5,239 nt of DNA from Armatimonadota bacterium (GTDB lineage: Bacteria > Armatimonadota > HRBIN16), in the NCBI GenBank assembly GCA_028275265.1, contig JAPWUZ010000193.1, positions 1-5,239 on the forward strand. The letters are read 5' to 3'. The notes below the pieces were generated by a model. That model saw only the letters and a program-made list of their open reading frames with translations. It did no database searches and was not told where the DNA came from. Of this stretch, positions 1 to 5,239 are shown in pieces. Positions within the stretch are counted from its first letter, which is position 1. Every line of letters starts with the position of its first letter. A program made the translations under genes and the position numbers.

Positions 1-851
1 TCATCGAGCTTTTGGTCGTCATCGCGATTATCGCGATTCTCGCAGCGATTCTATTCCCGGTCTTCTCGCAGGCACGCGACAAGGCTCGTCAAGCCAGCTG
101 CTTGAGCAACGTGAAGCAGCTCGGAACCGCGACGATGATGTACGCGCAGGACTACGACGAGGTGCTTCCGCGCAACGCCTACGCTGACCCGCCGCGCGTG
201 TTGGACGGAGACCATTTCGTGAACTGTTCGAGCCCCCGATGGATGGACGTGCTTCAGCCCTACGTGAAGAACCTGCAGATTTTCAACTGTCCAAGCGACC
301 CGTTCGCGCCCATCAGCGGCGTCTTGTGGAACGGTCAACGCCATACCCTGATGGAGAACCGGCGTTACGTCTTCCAGCCCTACTCGCCCGATGGGTCGCA
401 GGTGTTCCGCGAGGCGGACTGCGGAGACCCCATGGGCACCACGAATATAGGGCGGCGATTCGGTAGCTACGCCATCAATAACATGTACTACGCAGACGGC
501 GACGCCTACACACCGCCCAACAACAAGCCGATGGCAGCCATCGTCATGCCCGCCGATACCGTGCTTTATGCCGAAGTGCAGGGTTACGGGCAAAGCGCAG
601 ACTTTTACCGACGCGACCTGAACGACCCACAGCCGACCGCGCCGCATGAGACCTTCCCGTTCCCCGCGCTCATCAACCGCCGCAACAACGGAGCCATTCT
701 GGGGAGGCACATGAAGCTGACCAACGTTGTCTGGTGCGACGGCCACGCCAAAGCGGTGCGGCTGGAATACCTGGGCGAGACCCATTCCACTGTCTGGAAC
801 GGTACGCAGTATAACAACCTGATGTTCCGGTTCACCATAGAGGAAGATTAG
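1..851 (+). CDS. Prepilin-type protein with C-terminal H-X9-DG motif (5' end outside window)
   Basis: Type IV pilin/type II secretion pseudopilin-like protein, expected to be a membrane-anchored precursor processed by prepilin peptidase. The frame is open from base 3 and begins IELLVVIAIIAIL, the classic class III signal after the cleavage site, with the conserved pilin Glu at 6-8. The TTG at 12 is therefore an internal Leu codon, and the true start, with the short basic leader, lies upstream of the window. After the hydrophobic helix comes ARDKARQASCLSNVKQLG, then a globular domain with several Cys (CSS, NCPSD, DCGD). Near the C-terminus there is an exact H-X9-DG motif (His at 708-710, Asp-Gly at 738-743), the signature of the 'prepilin-type processing-associated H-X9-DG' proteins, related to DUF1559 proteins. 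About 282 residues are visible, close to full length. The stop TAG is followed by a terminator. Such proteins are highly multiplied in Armatimonadota and Planctomycetes, and most have no demonstrated role in a pilus, so the specific function is unknown. Family assignment is firm. Confidence 0.93.
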   Translation, partial: IELLVVIAIIAILAAILFPVFSQARDKARQASCLSNVKQLGTATMMYAQDYDEVLPRNAYADPPRVLDGDHFVNCSSPRWMDVLQPYVKNLQIFNCPSDPFAPISGVLWNGQRHTLMENRRYVFQPYSPDGSQVFREADCGDPMGTTNIGRRFGSYAINNMYYADGDAYTPPNNKPMAAIVMPADTVLYAEVQGYGQSADFYRRDLNDPQPTAPHETFPFPALINRRNNGAILGRHMKLTNVVWCDGHAKAVRLEYLGETHSTVWNGTQYNNLMFRFTIEED

Positions 852-883
852 CCATCGTTAAGCCCTCCATGAGTACCCTGTTT

Positions 884-912
884 AGCCTTTCCCGCGAAGG
901 AAAGGCTTTTTT
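884..912 (+). terminator. Intrinsic terminator after the prepilin gene
   Basis: A perfect 9-bp stem, AGCCTTTCC (884-892) with GGAAAGGCT (899-907), closes a 6-nt loop (CGCGAA) and runs into a T-tract at 907-912. It lies 33 nt past the TAG stop of the prepilin gene. This is a typical rho-independent terminator and separates the prepilin transcript from the downstream propeller gene. Confidence 0.88.
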
Positions 913-983
913 CGCTTTTGGCGAATGTATCGAAGAGGAAACCAGAGCAGGTTCTAATGCTTGCTTCTAACAGATGGAGACGC

Positions 984-989
984 AGGAGG
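984..989 (+). promoter_or_regulatory. Shine-Dalgarno AGGAGG that fixes the propeller gene start at ATG 997
   Basis: AGGAGG lies 7 nt upstream of the ATG at 997-999. The longer in-frame possibility, TTG at 961, has no comparable site and would put a hydrophilic extension in front of the signal peptide. This site therefore decides the start in favour of ATG 997. Confidence 0.85.
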
Positions 990-996
990 CATAACG

Positions 997-2211
997 ATGC
1001 AAAAGGTCGGAAGATGGACGTTACTGGTGTTCACGCTGCTGGCGGTTGCCGCTTGGTCAAAACCCAGCGCGGACCTGCCCGGCGTGAAGCCTTCGGGTGA
1101 GGTGCTGCTCCCGAACGGATGGCGGATTCAGCCCGCAGGGGAACAGCTCGAAATCGACGTAGGCGCGCTGGGCATGGCGCTGTCGCCGAACGGAGCGCGT
1201 CTGGCAGTGTTGCACTGCGGCGTGCCCAAACACTCGGTGATGCTTATCGATGCGCCGGGTCGGCGCATCCTCCATCAGCTCCCCATCGCCAAGGGGTGGG
1301 TGGGCATCTGCTGGAGCAGCGACGGGCGTCGGCTCTACGTCTCCGGCGGCTCGGACGACGTGGTGCGGGTGTTTCGAGTGGGCACTGCGCGGCTCATCGA
1401 GGAGGGCAACATCCCCGTGAAAGCGGAGAACGAAAACGCCACGCAGTTCGTGGCGCAGGTGGCCACCAGCCCCGACGGCAGGCAACTTTATGCCGCGCTT
1501 ATGAAAGGCAATGGCGTGGCGGTGATCGACCTGCAGGAGCGCAAGATGTTGCGCAGATTGAGTGTGGGAGGCTCGCCCTATGGGGTTGCCGTTTCGCCCG
1601 ACGGCAGATTGCTCGCGGTGAGCCGCTGGGGAATGGCGTCTGTGGAACTGTTCGACACCAGCACATGGCAAAGCGTCGCACAGGTCTCCACAGGAACCCA
1701 TCCCAACGAGATGACCTTCAGTCCCGATGGTCAGCGGCTGTATGTGGCGTGTGCCAATAATAACACGGTGACGGTGGTGGACGTGGCGCAGCGAAAGGCA
1801 GTGGAACAGGTGAACGTAGCGCTATCGCCTCGCGCGCCGGCGGGTTCCACGCCCAACAGCGTGGCGCTCTCCCCAGACGGCAAGCGGCTGTATGTGGCGA
1901 ACGCGGACAACTACAGTGTGGCGGTGGTGGACGTGTCGGGTAAAGAAAGCCGGGTGCAGGGTTTTATTCCGGCGGGATGGTACCCAGCAGCCGTGCGTGT
2001 CGCCCCCGACAACGGTATGCTCTACGTGCTGAACTCCAAAGGCGTCACGCCCAAAGCCAACCCCCAGCGCGAATACATCGGCAGCATCCTGCGTGGCACG
2101 GTGCAGTTTGTGCCCGTACCCGACAGCGCGACCCTGCGTGCCCGTACCCGACAGCGCGACCCTGCGCCGGTACACACAGCGCGTGCGCGAGCTGATGCCC
2201 TACAAGGATAG
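997..2211 (+). CDS. YVTN/YncE-like beta-propeller, N-terminal half of the split gene
   Basis: Encodes 404 residues as it stands. Residues 1 to about 23 form a Sec signal peptide (MQKVGRW, hydrophobic LLVFTLLAVAAW, small residues before KPSAD), so export is expected. From about residue 55 to 355 there are repeated blades of the YVTN/lactonase-like type, each with an SPDG-x-x-LYV core: SSDGRRLYV, SPDGRQLYA, SPDGRLLAV, SPDGQRLYV, SPDGKRLYVANAD, and a final APDNGMLYVLNSKG. This fits a seven-bladed YncE-like propeller; such propellers are protein or ligand platforms, and no catalytic activity can be read from the sequence. The last 23 or so codons (RARTRQRDPAP... to the TAG at 2209-2211) are out-of-frame read-through created by the 28-bp duplication and are rich in Arg/Ala, unlike a native C-terminus. 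The start at ATG 997 is supported by AGGAGG at 984-989. No convincing promoter was recognised in the gap upstream. Confidence 0.88.
   Translation: MQKVGRWTLLVFTLLAVAAWSKPSADLPGVKPSGEVLLPNGWRIQPAGEQLEIDVGALGMALSPNGARLAVLHCGVPKHSVMLIDAPGRRILHQLPIAKGWVGICWSSDGRRLYVSGGSDDVVRVFRVGTARLIEEGNIPVKAENENATQFVAQVATSPDGRQLYAALMKGNGVAVIDLQERKMLRRLSVGGSPYGVAVSPDGRLLAVSRWGMASVELFDTSTWQSVAQVSTGTHPNEMTFSPDGQRLYVACANNNTVTVVDVAQRKAVEQVNVALSPRAPAGSTPNSVALSPDGKRLYVANADNYSVAVVDVSGKESRVQGFIPAGWYPAAVRVAPDNGMLYVLNSKGVTPKANPQREYIGSILRGTVQFVPVPDSATLRARTRQRDPAPVHTARARADALQG
2110..2165 (+). repeat. Perfect 28-bp tandem duplication causing a +1 frameshift
   Basis: The unit begins GTGCCCGTACCCGACAGCGC and ends GACCCTGC. 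Copy 1 is 2110-2137 and copy 2 is 2138-2165, identical at all 28 positions and directly abutting; one more base (G2166) also matches. In copy 1 the propeller frame reads VPVPDSATLR, and in copy 2 the phosphoesterase frame reads the same VPVPDSATLR, so the same peptide is encoded once in each frame. That is direct evidence that the second copy was inserted into one continuous gene. A looser, partial resemblance continues at 2164-2183 (GCGCCGGTACACACAGCGCG), possibly coincidental. Confidence 0.97.
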
Positions 2212-3418
2212 CCTGCTCACCCGCGCGCCTTCCAAACTGCCGAAGGTCATCCCCGCCAGAGTTGGAGACCCCAGTCCCATCAAGTACGTCATCTACATCA
2301 TCAAGGAGAACCGCACCTACGACCAGGTGTTTGGGGACATGAAGGAGGGGAACGGCGACCCCAACCTGTGTCTCTTTGGGGAGGAGGTAACGCCTAATCA
2401 CCACGCGCTGGCAAGGGAGTTTGTGCTGCTGGATAACTTCTATGCGGATGCTGAGGTCTCGGCGGACGGGCATAACTGGTCTACTGCCGCCTACGCCACC
2501 GATTATGTGGAGAAAATCTGGCCCTATGGCTACGGCGGGCACGGGCATGGCTACGATTACGAGGGTACCAACCCCATCACCTATCCCGATGCGGGATTCA
2601 TCTGGGATGCGTGCAAGCGAGCGGGCATCAGTTATCGCTCCTACGCCGAGTTCGTCACGGAGAACCCTGACGGCTCGCTGAAAGCGACCATGCTCTCGCT
2701 GGAAGGGCATTTCAGCCCCATCTTCAGCCCGTATAATCTGGACATCCCCGACATGCGGCGCGTGGAGCAGTTCCTGACCGAGTTCCGCGAGTATGAGAAG
2801 AATGGCGACCTGCCGCGCTTTATCATCATGCGTCTGCCCAACGACCACACCTACGGAACCCGTCCGGGCAAGCCGACTCCCCGCGCGATGGTCGCCGAGA
2901 ACGACCTCGCACTCGGCACGCTGGTAGAGGCACTGACGCACAGCCGCTACTGGAGGGAGATGGCGATATTCGTGCTGGAAGACGACGCACAAAACGGTCC
3001 CGACCATGTGGACGCACACCGCAGTCCGGCCCTGGTTATCTCGCCGTACGTGAAGCGGCGCAGCGTGGACAGCACCCTGTACACCACCTGCTCGATGCTG
3101 CGGACAATGGAGCTGATTCTGGGACTGGAGCCGCTCAGCCAGTACGATGCCGCCGCCACGCCGATGTATCGTTGCTTCACCGACAAGCCCGACTTCACCC
3201 CGTACACGTGCCGCCCTGCCCGCTGGGACATCAACGAAAAGAACCCAGCAAATGCCTGGGGCTGGCGCGAGTCGCTGGCAATGGATTTAAGCCAGGAGGA
3301 CCGCGTGGATGACCTGCTATTCAGCGAGATTATCTGGCGGTCGGTGACGGGGGCAGATAACCCGATGCCTGCGCCGGTGAGGAGTATCTTCAGCCAGCCT
3401 TCGGTGAGCAGGGACTGA
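2138..3418 (+). CDS. Phosphoesterase of the alkaline phosphatase superfamily, C-terminal half of the split gene
   Basis: The frame is open from 2093, but family-like sequence begins at 2138 (VPVPDSATLRRYTQRVRELMP), just after the first repeat copy. Possible independent starts are GTG 2138 and ATG 2195, neither with a good ribosome site; ATG 2195 overlaps the end of the upstream frame, so coupled re-initiation is conceivable. Numbered in the restored 797-residue protein, the motifs are E-N-R-T-Y-D at 428-433 after a beta strand (KYVIYIIK), SADGHNW around 479-485, and EDDAQNGPDHVDAH at 652-665. These correspond to metal-binding and active-site regions of the phosphoesterase family (acid phosphatase/phospholipase C type, PF04185-like); S479 is a possible nucleophile by inference only. 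The C-terminal stretch, CSMLRTMELILGL to QYDAAATPM to GADNPMPAP, is typical of the YncE-phosphatase fusions. The substrate is unknown. Without the upstream half the enzyme has no signal peptide and would stay in the cytoplasm. Confidence 0.87.
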   Translation: MPVPDSATLRRYTQRVRELMPYKDSLLTRAPSKLPKVIPARVGDPSPIKYVIYIIKENRTYDQVFGDMKEGNGDPNLCLFGEEVTPNHHALAREFVLLDNFYADAEVSADGHNWSTAAYATDYVEKIWPYGYGGHGHGYDYEGTNPITYPDAGFIWDACKRAGISYRSYAEFVTENPDGSLKATMLSLEGHFSPIFSPYNLDIPDMRRVEQFLTEFREYEKNGDLPRFIIMRLPNDHTYGTRPGKPTPRAMVAENDLALGTLVEALTHSRYWREMAIFVLEDDAQNGPDHVDAHRSPALVISPYVKRRSVDSTLYTTCSMLRTMELILGLEPLSQYDAAATPMYRCFTDKPDFTPYTCRPARWDINEKNPANAWGWRESLAMDLSQEDRVDDLLFSEIIWRSVTGADNPMPAPVRSIFSQPSVSRD

Positions 3419-3450
3419 TATATCGAAGGAGGGCGACGTTCACGCAAGAA

Positions 3451-3478
3451 GGGCACTGAGCGTCATCGCTCAGTGCCC
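3451..3478. terminator. Perfect hairpin between convergent genes, probable bidirectional terminator
   Basis: A 12-bp perfect inverted repeat, GGGCACTGAGCG (3451-3462) and CGCTCAGTGCCC (3467-3478), has a TCAT loop. It sits between the stop of the plus-strand phosphoesterase (3418) and the stop of the minus-strand STN gene (3539-3541). The trailing T-richness is modest on both sides (CTTT within 3483-3486 on plus; TTCTTG on minus), so it is not a textbook T-tract, but position and stem strength favour termination in both directions. The rest of the 3419-3538 gap shows nothing else recognisable. Confidence 0.7.
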
Positions 3479-3538
3479 ACTGCTTTGGGTTCCAGCAAAT
3501 TGGCAGGACAAAGGGGTGTTTTATGGCGTCCGGGCGGA

Positions 3539-4321
3539 CTAGAAGCCTCCCCAGCCGCCGCCCCAACCGCCACGGTTGAAGCCGCCGCCCCAACCGCCAC
3601 GGTTGAAGCCGCCGCCCCAACCACCGCGGTTGAAGCCACCTCCCCAGCCGCCGCCCCAACCGCCGCGGTTGAAGCCGCCTCCCCAGCCGCCGAGGCCACC
3701 GCCCCAGCCGCCGAAGCCGCCGCCAAAGCCGCCGAAGCCGCCGCCAGCCCAGCCGCTACCGCCCCAGCCGCCGAAGCCGCCGTAGCCGCCACCGCCATAG
3801 CCACCCCAGCCGCCGTAACCGCCGTAGCCAGCACCGCTATAGGTCCAGCCGGTCTGGTTCAGCGCGATGGCGGTTCCGCCGAGCAGCTGGGCGACAGCCA
3901 GCGAGTCCAGGTGCTGCAGTACAATCTTCTCGGTACGAACCTGGGGCTGTGGCTGCTCTTCCACCGTCGGCTCGGCTGTGGTGGTTTCATACGTTTCCAC
4001 CTTGGGCGTGATGATGTACACGCCGCCGTCCACCCGGTAAGTCAATGGCGGGTTCGCAGAGCGCAAAATCGTGCGCAGTGCCGTCTCGAAGGTGACGTCC
4101 TTTAACGAGACGGTGACATAACCACCAACCACCGACTCGTCCAGCGTGTAGTTGTAGCCGACGGAGCGGAACAGCAACTTCAGAGCGTCGGCAATGCTGG
4201 CGGACTCCAGGTTCAGCGTGATGCGAGGCGACTCACCGCCTCCTTGCTGGCTGTACACCGGGCTTACTGTGCCCAGAACGAGCGCCAGCAACGCCAGAAC
4301 CCACAGCCACTTCATCCGCAT
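3539..4321 (-). CDS. Secreted STN (secretin/TonB short N-terminal) domain protein with glycine/aromatic-rich repeat tail
   Basis: Encodes 260 residues from ATG 4321. That start is chosen because AGGAGGT at 4335-4329 is 7 nt upstream of it; the GTG at 4330 overlaps that site and cannot be the start. Residues 1-24 are a Sec signal peptide (MRMKWLW, LALLALVLG, cleavage likely after PVYS). Residues about 32-107 match an STN domain as found at the N-terminus of PilQ/GspD-type secretins and TonB receptors (ITLNLESASIADALKLLF, YTLDESVVGGYVTVSLKDV, FETALRTIL, YRVDGGVYIITPK). A Thr/Glu/Pro/Gln linker follows, then RTEKIVLQHLDSLAVAQLLGG (about 129-149), which resembles the first strand and helix of a secretin N1-type domain and breaks off. 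Residues 163-260 are low complexity: of 98 residues 62 are Gly and 24 aromatic, with four Arg the only charges, ending in Phe. No secretin barrel is present, so it is not a complete secretin. Function is unknown; a periplasmic or surface scaffold or assembly role is a guess. Confidence 0.88.
   Translation of the reverse strand: MRMKWLWVLALLALVLGTVSPVYSQQGGGESPRITLNLESASIADALKLLFRSVGYNYTLDESVVGGYVTVSLKDVTFETALRTILRSANPPLTYRVDGGVYIITPKVETYETTTAEPTVEEQPQPQVRTEKIVLQHLDSLAVAQLLGGTAIALNQTGWTYSGAGYGGYGGWGGYGGGGYGGFGGWGGSGWAGGGFGGFGGGFGGWGGGLGGWGGGFNRGGWGGGWGGGFNRGGWGGGFNRGGWGGGFNRGGWGGGWGGF
3542..3835 (-). repeat. Gly/Trp/Phe/Tyr low-complexity coding repeat with 27-bp FNRGGWGGG units
   Basis: The 3' third of the STN gene is built from GGW/GGF/GGY steps. 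Nearest the stop are four copies of the nine-residue unit FNRGGWGGG; their Phe codons start at 3673, 3634, 3607 and 3580 on the minus strand, so spacings are 39, 27 and 27 bp. The 39-bp interval carries an extra WGGG. The units are nearly identical at DNA level (GGTTGAAGCCGCCGCCCCAA on the plus strand recurs), which implies recent expansion and makes copy number likely to vary or to be misassembled. Confidence 0.92.
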
Positions 4322-4328
4322 TTGCCTC

Positions 4329-4335
4329 ACCTCCT
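4329..4335 (-). promoter_or_regulatory. Shine-Dalgarno AGGAGGT of the STN gene
   Basis: Read on the minus strand, AGGAGGT (4335 to 4329) precedes the ATG at 4321-4319 by 7 nt. It rules out the in-frame GTG at 4330-4328, which lies within and next to the site, and it makes the second ATG at 4315 less likely because the spacing would be 13 nt. Confidence 0.85.
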
Positions 4336-4354
4336 CTGTCGCGCGCGATAGAGG
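4333..4354 (-). promoter_or_regulatory. 22-bp near-perfect palindrome overlapping the STN gene ribosome-binding site
   Basis: Outer arms CCTCT (4333-4337) and AGAGG (4350-4354) flank a fully self-complementary 10-mer, TCGCGCGCGA (4339-4348); the only mismatch in the symmetry is the pair 4338/4349. On the mRNA (minus) strand the distal arm shares three bases with the Shine-Dalgarno sequence. It could be an operator for a dimeric regulator or an RNA hairpin that limits ribosome access. The symmetry is seen; the function is inferred. Confidence 0.45.
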
Positions 4355-4372
4355 TTTTCCACTTGTTAAGAC

Positions 4373-4407
4373 GCTGATGGATAGCGATAGGTTACTTCCC
4401 TATCAGC
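4373..4407. repeat. Inverted repeats in the kinase-STN intergenic gap
   Basis: GCTGAT (4373-4378) pairs with ATCAGC (4402-4407), and the internal pair GATAGG (4386-4391) with CCTATC (4399-4404) gives an alternative, overlapping 6-bp stem with a 7-nt loop. It lies just past the kinase stop codon in the minus-strand transcript. There is no T-tract after it, so it is not a clear terminator and may be only a weak hairpin. No confident promoter for the STN gene could be seen in this 97-bp gap; TAAAAT on the minus strand near the kinase stop is a possible -10 but lacks a good -35. Confidence 0.35.
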
Positions 4408-4418
4408 TTCATTTTACC

Positions 4419-5239
4419 TCACTCCACATCTTTCCTGCTATGGATAAACTCAATGACTGTCTCCCATCTCGGAATGCCTGCCTGCCCACCGTAGTGCATC
4501 GCTTTGAGTGCGGCGGTTGCCGACGCGATTCGGATACGTTCGGGCAGAGACAGCCCCCTTGCCAGCGCGGCGGCATAAGCACCGTGGAACACGTCGCCAC
4601 AGCCGGTGGTATCCACAACCGGCACGCGATAGGCCGGCTGATGCACAGGTTCTTCTATCTCCTCCCCGAGATACCAGCATCCCTCTGCGCCGCAGGTAAC
4701 CACCACTGTTTGCGCAGGGTTGCGACGGATACGTTTCACCGCTTCTGCAGCCGTTGTGCCGGGGACGAACTGCTCTGCGAAATCGCGGGAAACAATCAGG
4801 TGCGCGGTGAGCTCCACCAGTTCCCCGAACCCCTCACCTCCCACCCGCTCCACGTCGGCGACGACGGGTATACCCGCTTCCGCCGCGATGCGCGCTGCCC
4901 GCACCATCCCCGGTAACCCGTGGTGGTCGGCAAATAACACCCGTGTGCTGCGAATCACTTCGGCGGAAGGTGCGTCCGGAGCTGCGCCGGTTTTCGCGCC
5001 GCGCAGGAAGAAGATGTTTCGGGTGTGCGCTGTGGTGTCTACAATGATAAACGAATGCACCGGCTGTGCATCATCACGCCATGCCACGTGTGTGAGGTCA
5101 ATCCCCTCGCGGCGGAAAGTATCTGCCACAAACTGAGATAACTCGTCGTGCCCCAGCATTCCCGCATAGGCGCACCGTGCGCCCAACCGCGCGGCAGCAA
5201 CGAGAGCAGTTCCGGTTAGCCCTCCCGCCTGCCTCTCAC
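4419..5239 (-). CDS. PfkB/ribokinase-family carbohydrate kinase (5' end outside window)
   Basis: Cytoplasmic ATP-dependent sugar or nucleoside kinase of the ribokinase/PfkB fold. The frame remains open to the right edge. In-window residues before the TTG at 5186 read AGGLTGTALVAAARLGARCAYAG, the usual PfkB glycine-rich N-terminal region (GG-x5-A-x3-A-x-LGA), so that TTG is an internal Leu and the true start is off the window. Next come GHDELSQFVADTFRREGID (the typical 'G-D-x-x-G' region, here with His in place of the common Asp) and TVVVTCGAEGCWY (the usual V-x-x-G-x-x-G strand). PfkB signature 2 is D-T-T-G-C-G-D-V-F-H-G-A-Y, with DTTGCGD at 4613-4593; its last Asp is the expected catalytic base and the Gly residues form the anion hole. 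The C-terminus (about 4419-4500) is standard. The sugar cannot be assigned: fructose, ribose, adenosine, tagatose-6-P and sulfofructose kinases all share these motifs. The STN gene follows on the same strand after 97 bp. Confidence 0.92.
   Translation of the reverse strand, partial: ERQAGGLTGTALVAAARLGARCAYAGMLGHDELSQFVADTFRREGIDLTHVAWRDDAQPVHSFIIVDTTAHTRNIFFLRGAKTGAAPDAPSAEVIRSTRVLFADHHGLPGMVRAARIAAEAGIPVVADVERVGGEGFGELVELTAHLIVSRDFAEQFVPGTTAAEAVKRIRRNPAQTVVVTCGAEGCWYLGEEIEEPVHQPAYRVPVVDTTGCGDVFHGAYAAALARGLSLPERIRIASATAALKAMHYGGQAGIPRWETVIEFIHSRKDVE

Larger units (their letters stand above)
997..3418 (+). pseudogene. Frameshifted composite gene: secreted YncE-like beta-propeller fused to alkaline-phosphatase-family phosphoesterase
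   Basis: The two reading frames below look like one gene interrupted by the 28-bp tandem duplication at 2110-2165. Because 28 = 3x9+1, the extra copy shifts the downstream frame by exactly the offset observed. Subtracting one copy leaves 2394 nt, a single frame of 797 residues reading ...VQFVPVPDSATLR-RYTQRVRELMP... across the junction. That matches the architecture known as 'bifunctional YncE family protein/alkaline phosphatase family protein', typically about 800 residues with an N-terminal signal peptide, propeller, short linker and C-terminal phosphoesterase. The rest of both halves looks intact, with no other stops and with motifs preserved, so the lesion is recent, reversible or an assembly error rather than old decay. 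The entry is typed as a pseudogene because the sequence as given cannot encode the full protein without frameshifting; whether the cell population carries an intact allele cannot be seen here. Confidence 0.8.

Noticed and set aside
51..785. Long open frame on the minus strand opposite the prepilin gene
   Set aside because: Its translation (His/Val/Arg-rich, no domain) mirrors a GC-rich coding region; the plus-strand frame has clear pilin motifs and a terminator.
930..958. Possible sigma-70 promoter (TCTAAT at 953-958 with TCGAAG 17 bp upstream) before the propeller gene
   Set aside because: Both hexamers are weak matches, and the -10 lacks the conserved second-position A; not strong enough to annotate.
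961..996. TTG at 961 as start of the propeller gene
   Set aside because: AGGAGG precedes ATG 997 at ideal distance and the signal peptide begins there; a start at 961 would add a polar extension.
2045..3019. 324-codon minus-strand frame opposite the phosphoesterase
   Set aside because: It covers conserved phosphoesterase motifs on the plus strand, has no recognisable domain or ribosome site, and is a typical antisense shadow in GC-rich DNA.
3554..3673. Regular 27-bp repeats considered as a CRISPR array
   Set aside because: The units are contiguous without unique spacers and stay in frame with a Gly-rich coding sequence.
3473..4105. Plus-strand Ala/Pro/Glu-rich frame across the repeat region, resembling a histone H1-like or linker protein
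   Set aside because: It is the complement of the Gly-rich repeat; the low-complexity CCGCC repeat opens several frames at once. The minus frame has signal peptide, STN domain and ribosome site, and the plus frame starts inside the terminator hairpin.
5184..5186. TTG at 5186 as start of the kinase
   Set aside because: The frame continues upstream to the window edge with the conserved GG...ALVAAARLGA segment of PfkB kinases, so the gene is truncated by the window, not started here.

Overview
The window looks like chromosomal DNA from a GC-rich bacterium, most likely of the phylum Armatimonadota. The main reason is the prepilin at the left edge, with its IELLVVIAIIAILAAILFPVF membrane segment, an ARDKARQASCLSNVKQ continuation and a C-terminal H-X9-DG motif. 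This style is common in Armatimonadota and also occurs in Planctomycetes and Verrucomicrobia, so the placement is an inference. I see no tRNA, rRNA, CRISPR array, transposase or phage gene.

Layout. (1) Positions 1-851, plus strand: the 3' part of a prepilin-type protein, closed by a strong intrinsic terminator at 884-912. (2) Positions 997-3418, plus strand: a locus for a secreted two-domain protein, an N-terminal YVTN/YncE-like beta-propeller followed by an alkaline-phosphatase-superfamily phosphoesterase. Its reading frame is broken at the domain boundary by a perfect 28-bp tandem duplication (2110-2165). Removing one copy gives a single 797-residue frame. As written, the locus yields a 404-residue propeller (997-2211) and a separate +1-frame phosphoesterase (homologous from 2138 to 3418). 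(3) Positions 3451-3478: a perfect 12-bp-stem hairpin between convergent genes, probably a bidirectional terminator. (4) Positions 3539-4321, minus strand: a secreted protein with a secretin-type STN domain, the beginning of a second secretin-like segment, and then, in place of a secretin barrel, a 98-residue Gly/aromatic tail with FNRGGWGGG repeats. (5) Positions 4419-5239, minus strand: a PfkB/ribokinase-family sugar kinase whose N-terminus lies beyond the right edge.

Functional links are loose. The prepilin and the STN protein both belong to families used in type IV pilus/type II secretion machinery, but they are on opposite strands and separated by the phosphoesterase locus, so joint function is speculative. 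The kinase and the STN gene are on the same strand with about 97 bp between them and could share a transcript. The two observations most worth following up are the 28-bp duplication that splits the propeller-phosphoesterase, and the orphan STN protein with its low-complexity aromatic-glycine tail.
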